A DNA stretch of 64,000 nt, from positions 33,428,995 to 33,492,994 of the forward strand of contig CP141142.1 in assembly GCA_035235625.1 (NCBI GenBank), given 5' to 3'. A model generated the notes under the pieces. That model was given only the letters and a program-made list of their open reading frames with translations. It was not told the origin of the DNA and made no database searches. This document shows, one piece after another, positions 24,063-36,732 of the stretch; the first letter of the stretch is position 1; each line of letters begins with the position of its first letter. The position numbers were made by a program, and so were the translations under genes. Source of the DNA: Saururus chinensis (taxonomy: Eukaryota; Streptophyta; Magnoliopsida; Piperales; Saururaceae).

Positions 24063-24362
24063 AATTGTGGTAGTTGAGAAAAATGATATTTAGTTTCAAG
24101 ATGAAGACCTGATCTAGGGTTGGGCATGTGTGTTTTGTAGTGTTTGGAGTAGAGTACTTTCTTTCGAAGGATTTGGTGTCAGGAAGTGAGAGGAACAACG
24201 CTATGCAGATCATGTTGCTAACGAACATTAGATGGATCAACTAAGGACTTATTTGGAGGGTTTGGCTAGCATAGTCCAAACTCAAAGTTCAATAGCAGGC
24301 ACAAAATATTCAACAAGAAGTTACCGCACAAGGTGTAGGCTAGGTGCACTAAGCTCATGAGC
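24063..24362 (+). pseudogene. gag: 5' end of gypsy gag, copy A
   Basis: After a degraded primer site, an ATG at 24232 begins 'MDQLRTYLEGLASIVQTQSS', the leading region of gypsy Gag in the Tekay/Del group. The frame stops soon after, and the sequence is cut at 24362 by the tandem-duplication junction. It cannot encode a functional capsid protein. Confidence 0.65.
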
Positions 24363-25670
24363 AATTTTAATCAAGGCAATTTGAACAGCCTAGGGATGTT
24401 TAATACAAACTACATGATTATCAATAGCATGGAATGCAACCTTCATTAATGTTTAGTTGTCCTCACACTTCATGAACTTTAAGCATCCACCAATCATCAA
24501 ATCCTACCTACAATAGTACATATACTAGGATGTCTGAATATATTTACATATACTCAATAAGATGAAAGATTTATCAATAAAATAGTAGTTCCCTATGTGT
24601 GTGTTTTACATGATTAGTGTTTATTAGAACAATTCCTTGTTTAACCTCTAATTAAGTCATGGATTACTTGTGCTTTGTCTTTTATCCTTAGATTTTTCTT
24701 TTCATTTATTTTCTTTAGTCCTTAGAATTAAGATTCTTTTAAGAATCTCAATCACATCAATGCATTATCTTAATTGAGCCTTCAACCTCACTCTTAGACA
24801 TCACATTTCAAAAAGTATTAGTGAGGATGCTTTCGTATTATCACTAGTACCCACATCTCATAGTATATTTTACAATGCCACTTAAACACCATTACTAGGT
24901 ACTTGCGCAACGTACCTCATAGGTCTCCTCCAACACACCATGTCCAATACCATGGGTTCTATGGTAGGTTCTTTTTGGTAGTTCTATAACCCTTCATGAG
25001 CAAGCTATCAAAGAGTAACTACACATATTATCATGTTTCGGGTTCAATCCTTTTATTAGTATATTATGCATCATCACTTGTCTGTACCATGCCTCGGGAA
25101 GTTGAGGTTCTAAAATCAAATCCCATTTGACTAGCAACTAAGATTATATATTATTTTACCCAATGCATGTGATGATCTAAGGTTTCGAACACCCCTCATT
25201 AATGAGAAGGCAAGTTTGATGCCTCATAAAATAATGATCACCCCGATCATGCTGATCTGCTACACAGTTGATATTATATAAAAGTTGAATTTACCCATAT
25301 AATTAAACTTAGATTCTTAGGTGAGATCTTATAGAACTGATGACTGGCAGTGATATTGAGCCAGTTTAGATGCTTGGGGAAAAGCTAGTTATAGTTTCTC
25401 CAGGTTGTTTACTTCCTTCATGGCTGAACCCAAGTTTCATTTTCGTCTTGTCACATTAGCATCCTTGATGGCGAGAAAAGTATTTCATCCCTTTGTTCAA
25501 TATTGAGTAAAATATTTTTTTATCAAAAATAATAATTATCCAACGAAGCTGAAGATTTTCATACCCCTAAGTAAAAGTTCAGCAAATAAAACCTTTATTA
25601 AAAATACTCTTTGCTTTTTTTGCCAAAAGATTACTCTTTTTTCCTGTAACAAAGTATTCTTTGCCGGTTG

Positions 25671-26496
25671 CTTAGGACGGAGTCACGAAGAAAGGGGTAG
25701 GGAAGTCATAGATTTCTAAAAGCCTTAAGGGTGCATGTGGTCCCACCTAAATGAATAAAACACGGGACTGCATGTTCCCCACCTGAAAATGGTGATGTTC
25801 AATCCATATGGGGAGCCATGGCCACCCCTAGCCCCATCAGCTCCGTCCATGCTGATGGAGATGCTACATCTAGTACTAATAAATGATTGTCATAACATTT
25901 TCATTTTACTCTCCAATAAGGGCACATTTGGGTACAACTTTAATTTTTAAATAAAAATATTTCTGGGTCACATCACCAGGTAAAGTGCCTTTGAAACTTA
26001 ACCCTCGTCCCGGGGGGAGTTATGGTGTAAAGGCCCTTTTAAGTAATTTTGTTTTCCCATCCAAACAGGCCCTAAATGTGGCTTTGCTGTACAAGGTGTA
26101 AACAAAAGCCAAATACTTGCACTATAAGTCGTGGCTGCAAGTAATCTTGTTTTCCCAACACATAATAACAAATGGGCAAACAAGTAATTTAAACCCACCC
26201 ATCCCTGAGTAATATCGTCCATTTGGGCCAGTTGAATCAAAATCTGACTGCCCAGCATAAGCAGGGCTCATACTAACGATACTCAAGAACATCATAAAGG
26301 AACAATTGGCGTGTAGAAGGAATAAAGCCTTTCACTCCTTCCATGGTCTCAAGCCTAGTGGTATGGGACAACTTCACCCAATCAACCAACTTACAAATAG
26401 CAAGGTATTACCATTTCCTCATCACAGGTAGTCAGCCCCATCCAATATAATACATATGTAGCTTAACCAGTTTGTCAATAGCATATAACCAAACAA
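25671..26496 (+). pseudogene. SDR gene promoter, copy B (coding region absent)
   Basis: Same relation to 39181-39888 as copy A, but more complete. It keeps the block 'GGTATTACCATTTCCTCATC' and 'GTCAGCCCCATCC' that copy A has lost. A TATA-like TATAATA (26446-26452) aligns with TATACAC at the SDR gene. The gypsy LTR follows at 26497, at the place of the start codon. Confidence 0.8.
25920..26072. mobile_element. Tourist-like MITE in SDR promoter, copy B
   Basis: Same element, position and TAA flanks (25917-25919, 26073-26075) as in copy A. It was therefore inserted before the tandem duplication. Confidence 0.75.
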
Positions 26497-26970
26497 TATA
26501 ACACCCTTAATTTTTGTTCTATAATATTTATTAATTTTTTGGGAATTTTTCTGACTTCGTTTATTAGATAAACATGTTCATAGAACTGGATCGGACAAGG
26601 CACACATCAGCCAAGCCCGCCAACCCATCTGCTAGAGCTTGTTTTGACACCAAGCTGAAGATAATTCTAAGTTTGGTCAAATTTAATCCCCATTGATTTG
26701 ATTGGATTTGATTAGCTATGAATGTAAAGAGTCCAAGATAGAGAGGGCAATTGCCCTAGTGAGGATTCCTACCTTAAGAAGGACATCCCCCCTCCCCCTT
26801 TTCCCTCTCTATCTATTTGGTCTGCCTCTCTCCCACCTCTCCTTCTTGTGGCTTGACCCCTTGCCCCTCTCTTCCTCTGTTGACTCGTCTCCCCCCTCTT
26901 CTTTTCTTCTCCTACCTTCTTCTTCCTTGTTTCCTCAATGCTCCATCATTGTTTCACCGTTAAAAAACCC

Positions 26971-26977
26971 TATAAAG
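26971..26977 (+). promoter_or_regulatory. TATA box of gypsy LTR B
   Basis: TATAAAG at the position equivalent to 21937 in LTR A. Confidence 0.45.
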
Positions 26978-28348
26978 CTTTGAACTTGAATTCTCTACCA
27001 TTTAATAATCACTTTGGGAGGGTTCACTTAAGCTTGGGTTTCCATTAAAAGATTATTTGAGAGTCTTGTTGATCAAATCAAGGTAAGAGGAATCAGATTT
27101 ACTTTTCTCTTGAATTTCGTGTAAATATGTGCGTAGTGCCTTAGGGTTTTGTGTTTGTTTTAGGCTTTTGATCAAGGAAGAGCTTTTCTTCTCCTTTCTT
27201 CTTTAATATTGAGTTTATGGAATTAAATTGATAGGTTAGTGACTTTCACTTGCCAATCTACTTTCTTGTGGTTATTTTCATGTCTTGATTTCTATGTTTA
27301 AGATTTAGAGTTTTTCTTAATACATGTTTCAATTATGTTTGCAACATGGTTTGATGCATATTATCAAGTTTTGAAGTGAAAACATGTTTGGTTCATTTTT
27401 TTGGCTGATCTATGGTATGTATTCATACATTAAACTCTAATATATGATGTTTCGAATTACTATATTTAATGTGTAATTCGATTGCCATGATTATAGCATG
27501 TTTCATGTCTATGGAAAGGTCATTTTTGGTTTGAAGACTTTCCCACAATTTTTTGATCTAAAATTTCTCAGAGCAGTTCCCAACTCATTACTCTAAGTTT
27601 GGTACAAATTTCATGGTTTTTAATGAAGTTTATCTTAGTTAAAGTCATCTTTTCAATAGTTTGATTTTTTGTGAGTTGGCAATAACTTGCTTTTTGTACT
27701 TTGTTTTGGGGTCTTCTGTTTGTGGAATAGGCCTTTGAAAATTATTGGAGATCATGAAACATGTCTATTTTCATCTCATAATTTTGGGGATTTTTATCTA
27801 GTACTATCGATTTATTAGATTTTTTGTAATCCATGCTACTCTAGATTTACAATTATATTATTTCATGTTTCAGGATTCTTCCGAAGTTTAATTTGATTCA
27901 GATTGCTCCAAAATTTCTTATGGAAAATAACTTTTTTTGTCTAGAATAAAAATCCTTGATGGATTTGGAGTTGTTTACATTGATTTGTGTCACTCTAAAT
28001 CCAACTATGCAAGAATTCCATTACTGCATAACACATTCAAGAATTATGCAGCAATTTATAAAATTAAAAATGAAATAATTTTTGGTGTCAATCTATACGA
28101 TCAATTTAAATTGAAGTATTTAATTGAATCAATTGACTCTATTCTGAATTTCATTTGAAAATGACATATCTAGTTATTTTCTCTAAAATTGGAAGTCAGC
28201 CACTGTCTAGAAATTAAGGTTTTGAACTATTGCATGTAGATGGGTAATATTTCTCATACGACATTGTAAAATTATTTTTATGTGTTTCCAGCATGTTTTT
28301 CACTAATTGCTATATCACAGGTAGGATTGATATATATATATATATATA

Positions 28349-28550
28349 GTCCCGTTTATGTGAGCCCGGGCTCACGCGCGTCGGTGTGCGCCCGGGCTCA
28401 TTCAGCCGTCGGATTTACATCCGACAGCTCATCAAACTCACAGGGCATTTAAACCCGTGAGTTTGATGGGCCGCCGGATATAAATCCAATGGCTCAATGA
28501 GCCCGGGCGCACGCCAGCGTGCGTGAGCCCAGGCTCATATTAACTTTTTT
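28349..28550. mobile_element. GC-rich foldback MITE in an (AT)n tract
   Basis: The two halves are near-perfect inverse copies of each other ('GTGAGCCCGGGCTCACG', 'GCGCCCGGGCTCATTCAG' and 'CATCAAACTCAC' on the left; their inverses on the right), leaving almost no loop. It sits between two runs of AT, so a TA-type target duplication cannot be read. Copy A of the duplication lacks it, so it arrived after the duplication. Confidence 0.75.
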
Positions 28551-29231
28551 CATATATATATATATATATATTGTTCGAGTAACAAGATAATAAAATTGGA
28601 ATGATTTATGTACCAAGTACACAAGGAAAACTACTGAAATAGTCCAAATGGACAGGCCCCTTTGACGAAGGTTGTCTGTGTAAAGTGGAAGATGATTGTT
28701 TATTTATATATGTGAATCATGCTCATTTGCTTTAATTAAATATTGTTTAAGGTAGAATGCTTTAGGTTTGCTTTCTGTAGGTTTATATGTTTTACTTATA
28801 TATATTACTTTAAAGCATGAGTTTGTGGTTTAGTGTGTGAGTTATCTTACTAGGTGTAAGCTCACAAGTGGTTTTGTTTTGCATGAACCTCTTGACCGCA
28901 TGTTATACTTGTACACATAGATGCTTTCAAGTTTAATGATGCTTAGTAAGGAGATATTGAGAGTGTTGAATAATAATTGTCCTTTGTGACAAGGGTAGAA
29001 GCTTTAGATGTTGGCTAGATGAAGAGACTTCATTTAGTTGTTCGTTTAATTTGGATAATTTTAATAACTTTTCCACATGATGGATCATATGGTTTGACTT
29101 ATTTTCTTGGTTTATGGATTATTTAATTGAGCATAATTATTAGTAGTTCATTATTGTTTTCAAGTGGGCAACACTACATTTGTATGTACCTTCTGTTGTA
29201 GTATGAGGCTCTTGGGGTTGGGGTCATGACA

Positions 29232-31356
29232 AATTGTGGTAGTTGAGAAAAATGATCTTTAGTTTCAAGATGAAGACCTGACCTAGGGTTGGGCGTGGGA
29301 TTAAATGAAAGACTTAGCAATCTCTAGGATGAGAGATGCACTAGACTTAGCCTTGTTGCTTTGTCTTTGTGTGTTTTATTGTGTTTCAAGTAGAATACTT
29401 TCTTTCGAAGGATTTGGTGTTAGGAAGTGAAAGGAACAACACTATGCAGATCATGTTGCTAACGAACATTAGATGGATCAACTAAGGACTTATTTGGAGG
29501 GTTTGGCTAGCATAGTCCAAACTCAAGTTTAATAGCAAGCACAAAATATTCAATAACAAGTTACCACACAAGGCCTAGGCTAGGTGCACTAGGCTCATGA
29601 GCAATTGAGGAATGCGGTGGTGCCACCTCCATTCAATGTGTAAACAATGGAGCGCCCGATAAGTATAATTTTACATTTTTTTACCCTTAAATTTTCTATT
29701 TTATAGTCGTTTTTTAGAGTTAATATGGCTTAGATAATTAGGAATTAAGGTTAATTAAGTTAGAGAACACTTGTATGGCGTTTTGAATTAAATTGGCTAA
29801 CTTGTGTATTTTCTATGCAATTTCTTCATTGGCATTTGAATGGGCTATATGGTTGAGGCCTTTGAACGACAACAAGGATTTTGAAAAAAAACAAAATAAT
29901 GTTGGCATTGGAATGGGCATGTAGCCATTCGAATGACACAACACTTAATTTCCTATTTTAAGTCAATTTCCAGTCCTTTTCCCATTGGACTTCCTCATCT
30001 GACTCTTATGCCTATATAATGTCATATGGAGCTCAAAATTGAGGAATTCTCATAGATATTCTATAAAAAAAAGGAGGAGAAAATAAAGGTGCAACAATTC
30101 AAGAGTCTTCTTCAATCATGCATGACTATGTTTTTCTTTTACTTCGGAGTTGATGAAGCTATAGATAAGTTTCAATTTTTTTTCTTTTTAATATAGATCT
30201 CAATTATGAATAATGACAATTGTATGATAAGGATTTCGTATTTAATGAAAAAGCTTTTCAAGTTTATTAAATTTTATGTTGATTTATTGTCTTATAAATA
30301 ATAAATTGATGTAGTTTTGTGATTTTCATTGATTCTAATTTCTGTGATTAAGATGAGATGATCATGCAATTATTTTAATGTTTATATGATTAATGAATTT
30401 GATGAGTTATATTAAGATTAGACAAGTTATGCCTAAAATTTAGTTTAGTGTATATGATTCATGTTATTGTCGAAGATAGTTAATATCATGGATTTAATTA
30501 ATGATTCTTTCTACAGTAATTCTACCTTGTAGCTTAGAATACTTGTTCATATTCACATTGGATTTAGATTAGAGGTTAAAGAATTGTTATGGTTCTTTAA
30601 TGGATTTGATTTTCAAAGTAATTGTCATTATATTACTCTATTTCGTTAGTTTAATTGATCATTTTCTTTATTTAGTTTAAGTCTAAGCTCTTTTTAGTTT
30701 TCAATCAACAAATTATCTCTTACATTTAGTAATAAACTTATCAGTCCCTAATGTCGACAACCTTTAAACATTTGTTTTAGTACAATTACCTTATACACTT
30801 GCAAATGGTTTAATTATAAACGACCAACACTAGGTGCCGAAAAGTGTTCACCATGGAGAAATTCAAGAAACTAATTTTCAAGGGTGAGTCGAAACCCTTG
30901 GTAGCTGATTCGTTGCACCATTAGATGGAGAATATTTTCCATGTGATGGGTTGCAACTAGACCCAAAAGACGGAATTCGCTACTTTCATGTTGGAAGGGG
31001 AAGCCAAGGTCTGGTGGGACTCGGTGAGGGCGCAATGTTTTGCTAATAGAGTGGCTATTGTCTGAGGCAATTCCATGGAGGTTTTCATTTTAAAGTATTT
31101 CTATGAGATAGTACAAGATGAGATGCAGATGAAATTTGTGGAACTCAAGGAAGGAAGCATGTATGTGACCAAGTATGAAATGAGGTCAAATATATTGAGT
31201 TGAAGCATTATGCTAGTGATATGGTTCAAAGGACTTCTGTTTGTGTGAAAAAATTCTTGTGGGGGCTAAAGTAGCCTCTTCGGGGAAAGTTGGCAGTTCT
31301 CTTACAAAGAGATTTGAGAGATGTTTGTTGAAAGTATCCTTTCTACTGAATATGAG
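29232..31356 (+). pseudogene. gag: Gypsy gag, broken, interrupted by a solo LTR
   Basis: Part 1 (29232-29656) contains the decayed primer site, the start 'MDQLRTYLEGL' region and 'LRNAVVPPPFN', the usual lead-in to the capsid domain. A solo LTR (29657-30826) interrupts. Part 2 (30827-31356) resumes with 'EKFKKLIFKGE' and the capsid motif 'FATFMLEGEAKVWWDSVRA', and later 'FVELKEGSMYVTKYE'. There are several in-frame stops and at least one frameshift (near 31180). At 31356 the copia element begins, and gag resumes at 38003. Known role of the family: capsid protein of Ty3/gypsy elements. Here it is non-functional. Confidence 0.75.
29657..30826 (+). mobile_element. Solo LTR inserted in gypsy gag
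   Basis: Starts CGATAAGTATAATTTTACAT and ends near AAACGACCA. It closely matches the LTR at 48595-49776 along its length and the LTR at 51062-52496 in inverse orientation. No clear target duplication remains. Length ~1170 bp. Confidence 0.7.
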
Positions 31357-32650
31357 TTTAATATCTATCTAATCAATCTACCATATGACCACATTGCCCT
31401 TAGTTTGACAATCTTTTGAAGATAAGGACTACGAGTTATGACCTCTTTTGTACAAGAATTTATTTATGTAGCTAAAACAAAAACTTAACGTCTATATGCA
31501 ATTAATGATTAATCCACAAAGCAATCAAACTAAGTATGCAATATCACACGAGGATTTTTACATGCAAAACCTTAACTAGGGTAAAAAACCATAACAATCA
31601 TTCTTTAGGCCGAATCAATGCCCTACTAACAAGCAAAACCTTTTTACAAGACTCTAAGATAAACCACCAACCTCTAGTGACTCTTAACACAAATGAAAAT
31701 ATTTTGTTTGTTCAGTCCTCTTCCTTTTTATTGCTAACCTTCAAGTTTCTCTTGATCCTCTGAAGCTTTTCTTATTGTGTTCTGTCTTCTTCTAGCTCTT
31801 CAATAATAACTTTTTTTTTTATTATTATTGATTCACATTGAGTATTCTTCAATCCTCCTTGATTAAGAATATGAAGCTCCACCTTAAGCTTTTGTTTGTG
31901 AAAAAGTGATTGTGTGCCTCTTTTTTCAATATATTTCATTCATAAGATTTTCTCTCAAAAACTTTGATGATTGAAGGAAATTTTTAGTAGGGTTTCTCCC
32001 TTTTTCTTGCCTCAAATAATGATGGTCTTCTCTTCAAATTTGTCCAAGTCTATGCCTTTTATAAAGGCTTAAGTTAATTACAATTAAAAGAACCCAAGAT
32101 GGAAATGACTCTATTCAGAAACCCTAAAATAGATAATTAAAAATACAAATGCACAATTGTTTTGCCCAGGCAATTAGTTGTTCACTAGTTCAATTTGAAC
32201 AAAACACTCAAGCGATCGATCTTTTGACAAAATGATTGATCGGTCTTTGCCTTGGGCTAAAATATTAAACAACTCACCAAAAGATCGATCTCTACAAACA
32301 CTATGTTTAAAAGTGATCAATCCCCTATGAACAATTTTTAAGATTTTTACATCTTTTTCTCAAAAAATATTAAATTATTTTTAACAATTATTTCTACTTG
32401 ATTCAAAGTGATTTGTATTCATGAGTGTGATGTATGTGTATAATACCTTCAAACCTTTGACACTCAGCATAATCTTCAACCTTAAACATTTAGAATGCAT
32501 CCTCTTCTATTTTTAAAGTCTTTAAATTCCAAATCTGACTCGGCCATTACACAAATCTAATCAAACTTTTATATTAACATCATAGTTTTGACATAGTTTT
32601 CATCATTGAAATAAACCAATTGCAATACATATGCCCTCTTATGTTCTAAA
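31357..32650 (-). mobile_element. 3' LTR of the copia element
   Basis: Matches 36733-38002 block by block ('GAGTTTAATATC', 'TTTACAAGACTCTAAGA', 'TTTGCCTTGGGCTAAAATAT', 'TAATACCTTCAAAC'). Pairwise differences are frequent, so the insertion is old. It holds several copies of GATCGATC-like motifs. Confidence 0.75.
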
Positions 32651-32999
32651 AATCTCCTTCTTTGGCTGTTTCATAACAAAACACTGCAAGTTTGAAAAGA
32701 AAGAAAAATACAAATCTAACAATTTTTTGCATTAACTTTCATTTGTACAAAATTTATATTTTGACTCAACTAAGACCACTTAGAATTGATCTAGAAAAGT
32801 CCTAAAACATGTATGTATCCTTCACACTTAACAAAATTGTTTGCATAGTACTATTCAATTAGGTCTCTACTCCTGAATAGCATCATCGCACATCTCTTTA
32901 TCAACATGTGGCTCTAGGACTCAATCTCTAGTGTAAGAAATCATCCACTGAAGTATGGACTCATTGATAGGTCCCATGTCAATCATTGTGGGCTTAGTT

Positions 33000-33660
33000 A
33001 TGGTGATCCTCACTCTGTATGATAAGAAAATCTGACAAGTTATACAGATATGGAAGCATCTTCTGTGTATGCCCATGTAGAAAAGGTCATCATATGTCCA
33101 AAGTTGATAGAAGGTATATTCTAACTCTAGCTAGGTCTCTGAGAGAAGATATAAATCTAGGCCATTATCTGATCCACCCTCTCCTTTCAAACACTTCATA
33201 TGTCATACTAGGCAATCACATGCAATAATCTAAAGTCGGGGGTCAGGGAATGAGCTAGAATAGTTGTGGCTAGTGAACGACCTCTATCTAACCATGTGAG
33301 GTATCCGGTGATTGCATTGTTGTTTGGAAACATGTATCCACCGTATAAAGGATAGAGCATTGCTCGATGCTCAACGTCTAAGCCTACAACAATAATATTG
33401 GGAGTCACACGAATTGTTTTCCCACAAACTATTCCCAATAGTGACTTATCATCCTCCTCCTATGATGTGAATACCACTGATGTACTAATCTAGTGTAGAC
33501 AGGGGTCTGAGAGGTGGAAATCATATGGAAGCAGGCCATCCAATATCCTCTATCCTTGATTATGTCCATATTACGTTGTAGAGGCATCAAATCAACTTCA
33601 TTTGCAGTCATAAAAGAACTCCCAAGGTCCTCAGAGGCAAGGACAATCTTTTTCATTTTG
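33000..33660 (-). pseudogene. Copia-internal non-polymerase coding remnant (plant transposon-protein-like)
   Basis: Two adjoining minus-strand frames read 'DRGYWMACFHMIST' and 'YTRLVHQWYSHHRRR' (33429-33656), then 'TIRVTPNIIVVGLD' and 'SLTPDFRLLHVIA' (33208-33438). Decayed text continues to about 33000. The frames overlap by ten bases, so a frameshift separates them. The 'VTPNII..' and 'P..RLLHVI' pattern recalls the putative plant transposon-protein domain (Transposase_32 group), often found as an extra ORF in plant retroelements. This is a resemblance from memory only. It is not a polymerase, and its role in the element is unknown. Confidence 0.35.
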
Positions 33661-35779
33661 GCGCAGATTTCTTTGCCTCACCTATCTAAAAATTTTAAAA
33701 GTAAATCCTAGGATTAAGGAAGAAGTTAAGCAATAAATATAAGCATTAAAGAATGCCTAGAAAATTTTTAAATATTGAAATAACCATGAAGAAAAATTTG
33801 CCCCGATGGATATCAAATTTTGATACAAGGTAAATTTTAATGCGTAGAACAAAGTTGATAACTACACCTACAATCAATTCACAACATAAACCCACAAATT
33901 TAAAACTCCTTAATTTTAGGCAGTTTTCAAAGGACCAAAAGTGAAATCATTGAAAACTTGAATTCTAGTAGATGAAAATGCACGAAAATTGAAAGAATTG
34001 TAAATCTAGCTATGTTAATCATTCATACTAATTCAAAATCATTGATAACAACTTAAAAATTAATAGAAATAGAAATTTTGATTCGGGTCATACCTTGGTC
34101 GTTACACAAAAATGTGCGATTGACGATGAAATCCAGTGCAAATTTGTGCAAAATGGTGTCAAGTTGCCTTTCAGAGTCTCTTTCTTCCTCCTCAAAGAGT
34201 TTAAAGTTGAAATGAGGGGTTATGAGGCTTCAACCATTTTTAAAATTGAATGTTCGCATTCGTAATGGACACTAGTAATCAATCGCCAGGCCTTAGCGAT
34301 CAATCACTTTTGAATTTTTTATTTTTTCAAAATTCCAAAAAATTCTAAAAAATCTAAAAAATAAAAATTTAAAAACAAATATCTCCAAATGAAATCAAAT
34401 CAATTTACCCTCTAGAACGTAAATTAAAGAATCAAACATTCAAAATAGTATATGTTGACCTCACTTGTTAATTCATTAATTTAGCTCTTAATCTAAGTGC
34501 ATCCACAAATTATGATCACATACACCTTACCTTAGATGAGCTTGCCCTATTGGTTCATGATTTTCTACTCTATTTCTTTATTTTAATATTTTAATTCTCT
34601 TTTGTTAAATTTTTGAAGAAGCATTCAATATTTAAATTTTATCTTTTTCACACTTGAATTTCTCGAGGTCTTTTCTACTTAATAGAGACATAGTGCTCAT
34701 TTTTTACTCAATTTAGCTAGAATCTATTTACATTATTTTCTCAAAGAAATAGAAAAATAAGCTTAGAATTAATTTGCTCTTGCCTTTTTTTTTCTGATAT
34801 TTTGGTTTTTTTTCTTTTTATTTCATTTTTCTAAATCTTGGTTTTTTATAAATTCTAACAACCTGCATTAATTAGATTTTTCTTTTATTTGTTTTGTGAC
34901 ATATTTTTTCTTTTGATATCAAGTGGATGGGAGCTTCACACTAACTTAGGTTGACCTAAGTAGTCTTTCCCCATCATCTTTACGAGGACAATTCCTTTAT
35001 TAAAAAAAATAACATAATAAATTACACACTTGAAGTGTTATTACAAGGAATTTGTTGTTATTGAATCCTAGATAGAAGTCTCACTTAAGTTATTCTAATT
35101 GATCAATAAGACTCCACGAAAATCTAAACTCTTAAGTCAATTTATGTTAAATAATTCACTTTTGATCTCTACTCATGAAATTGACTCAAATTTAAGATGT
35201 GTGCAAGTTTTTTAAAAAATAAAGAATTGCAACATCAAGCAAAAGAAAATTAAATGGATCTTCACTCTCTTTAGTACTTCCTCCTTTTAGTTAAGGTATG
35301 TTAACTGCACATGATGGTGTTTAAGCTTAATAGATAATTAATGACCATTAATTTAAGAGCTAAACATATCAACAACTACAAAAAATTTACTATGAAAGCA
35401 AAAGGCAACAACCAATTTTTTTTATGTTTTTTATTTATTCTTTTGTTTTCCCCAAAGGCCTATGAAGAAAACCAACATGAAAACAAAGCAAAATAAAATA
35501 AAAAAATACTAACGTTTAACATATAGGAAGTGTTAAACCATGGAAAAAAAATCAATCTCTTACATAGAGATTTGAGACTCTTTAGCCTTGCCTAGCCATC
35601 CAATCTTTAGGCAACCAATGATTGAATTGCTCCTATCAATTTGGCATCTTTGATTTTTTAATAAATCTTTTTTAATTTAAATTTGTAAGGTTTTATTCCT
35701 ATTGTCTTGATTAACCTTATTTGATGTGAAATTTAGGGAATACTTTCTAGTCTACATATCTTTGTCTTGAGGTTTCTAA

Positions 35780-36560
35780 TGGTTTGAATTGATTTATTTC
35801 CTCATCTTAGGTAAATCATTCAAATATGAATCACTATAATCTTCCTTAATTTCTAATTTTCTCATTACACATTGAATTTGTTTAATTAAGAACTTATGAT
35901 TGTTATTTTTGTAACGTTTCTTCCTATGATTAGATTTAAGCCTTTGATTCATAGGAAGATTCTTAGGTTTTAACATATGTTCAACTTGGGGAACTACCTT
36001 CCTAGTGTGATGAGTTCTTTAGCCTTATCAAATTGATTGACACCATTAGACTTTGTGAAATTAGTCTCATTAAATCCTAATCCAAATTTATCACTACTAT
36101 TTTGTCTATGTTTAAAATCTTATCCAACTTCTCTTGCCCTAAGGTGGAAGATTTTAATTTTTATTGAGAAAACTTCAACTCATTGCCTAGATATTCAATC
36201 TTTTTCAAGCATGCCTTACTTGTCTCTATTTTTTTATGAGCTTCATTCTCTAAGAAATTTATTTTATCTATAAGATTAATTTTTTCAAATTTGAAAGTAT
36301 CAAACTTCTCATTAATAGACTTAAAGTTTATTATCCGAAGAACTATTTGCTAAAGTTCACTCTTTTAACTTTTTTCACCTCTTCCTCTAGGGATTCCTTA
36401 TCTTTAGCTAATTATAAATTTTAAATAGAAATTGATTCTGTCATCTCCTCATTCAATTTGACAATTTTTTCAAGTCTCTTACACTTTTTACCCCATTCCA
36501 TGGTTTTTCTAAAAAGAGTTTTAGGATCTAAATCCTCAACATCACTAGAAAAAAATTAAG
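35780..36560 (-). pseudogene. gag: Copia gag/linker remnant
   Basis: On the minus strand the decayed frame contains 'SSTLGQEKLDKILNIDKIV', preceded by a coiled-coil-like Lys/Glu/Leu-rich stretch ('KACLKKIEYLGNELKFS') and followed by basic sequence including 'NQRLKSNHRKKRYKN' (35794-35976). In SIRE-like Gag a long coiled coil lies after the zinc knuckle and before 'KLDEIL...'. Stops and frameshifts break it. It supports minus orientation for the copia element. Confidence 0.5.
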
Positions 36561-36732
36561 CATAATGATACAATCAAGCATAAGTAAAAATAATTACTTA
36601 ATGGAAAGCAAGCAAATTACCCTTAATTCCAGCAAGTCTAGAACAATACAATTGAATCAAGTATACATATCATGATAGGTTTCATCATAAAACACATCTA
36701 TCGAATCTTAATAATCAGCTACCAATTAAGAG

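Larger units (their letters stand above)
19455..24362 (+). repeat. Tandem duplication, copy A (~4.9 kb)
   Basis: The whole segment repeats head-to-tail at 24363-29604 with high similarity. The matching order is upstream unknown sequence, SDR promoter with MITE, gypsy LTR, start of gag. Copy A has a C12 run plus ~100 extra bp (20201 on). It lacks ~130 bp present in B near 24570-24700, the ~65 bp at 26391-26455, and ~85 bp near 29300. Confidence 0.9.
26497..29231 (+). mobile_element. Gypsy (Tekay/Del-like) LTR, copy B
   Basis: Matches LTR A along its length, starting TATAACACCC and ending GGGTCATGACA. It is 2735 bp because a foldback MITE interrupts its AT tract. It is followed by a longer piece of gag than copy A, so it is the LTR still joined to the rest of the element. 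Confidence 0.78.
24363..29604 (+). repeat. Tandem duplication, copy B (~5.2 kb)
   Basis: Direct head-to-tail copy of 19455-24362. The junction at 24361-24367 shows ~6 bp of microhomology (GCAATT) with the right edge near 29601-29606. That favours a single replication- or repair-based duplication over two transposon insertions. Copy B is longer because of a 202-bp MITE and three short segments missing from A. Confidence 0.9.

Noticed and set aside
21669-26983. 86- and 93-codon frames at matching places in both LTR copies
   Set aside because: They cover the pyrimidine-rich leader around the LTR TATA box, and their conservation comes from the tandem duplication, not from coding selection.
21469-29231. 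A single retroelement with two LTRs (21469-24062 and 26497-29231)
   Set aside because: What lies between them is a piece of gag plus the host SDR promoter region, and the whole unit repeats, so this is a tandem duplication and not an LTR pair.
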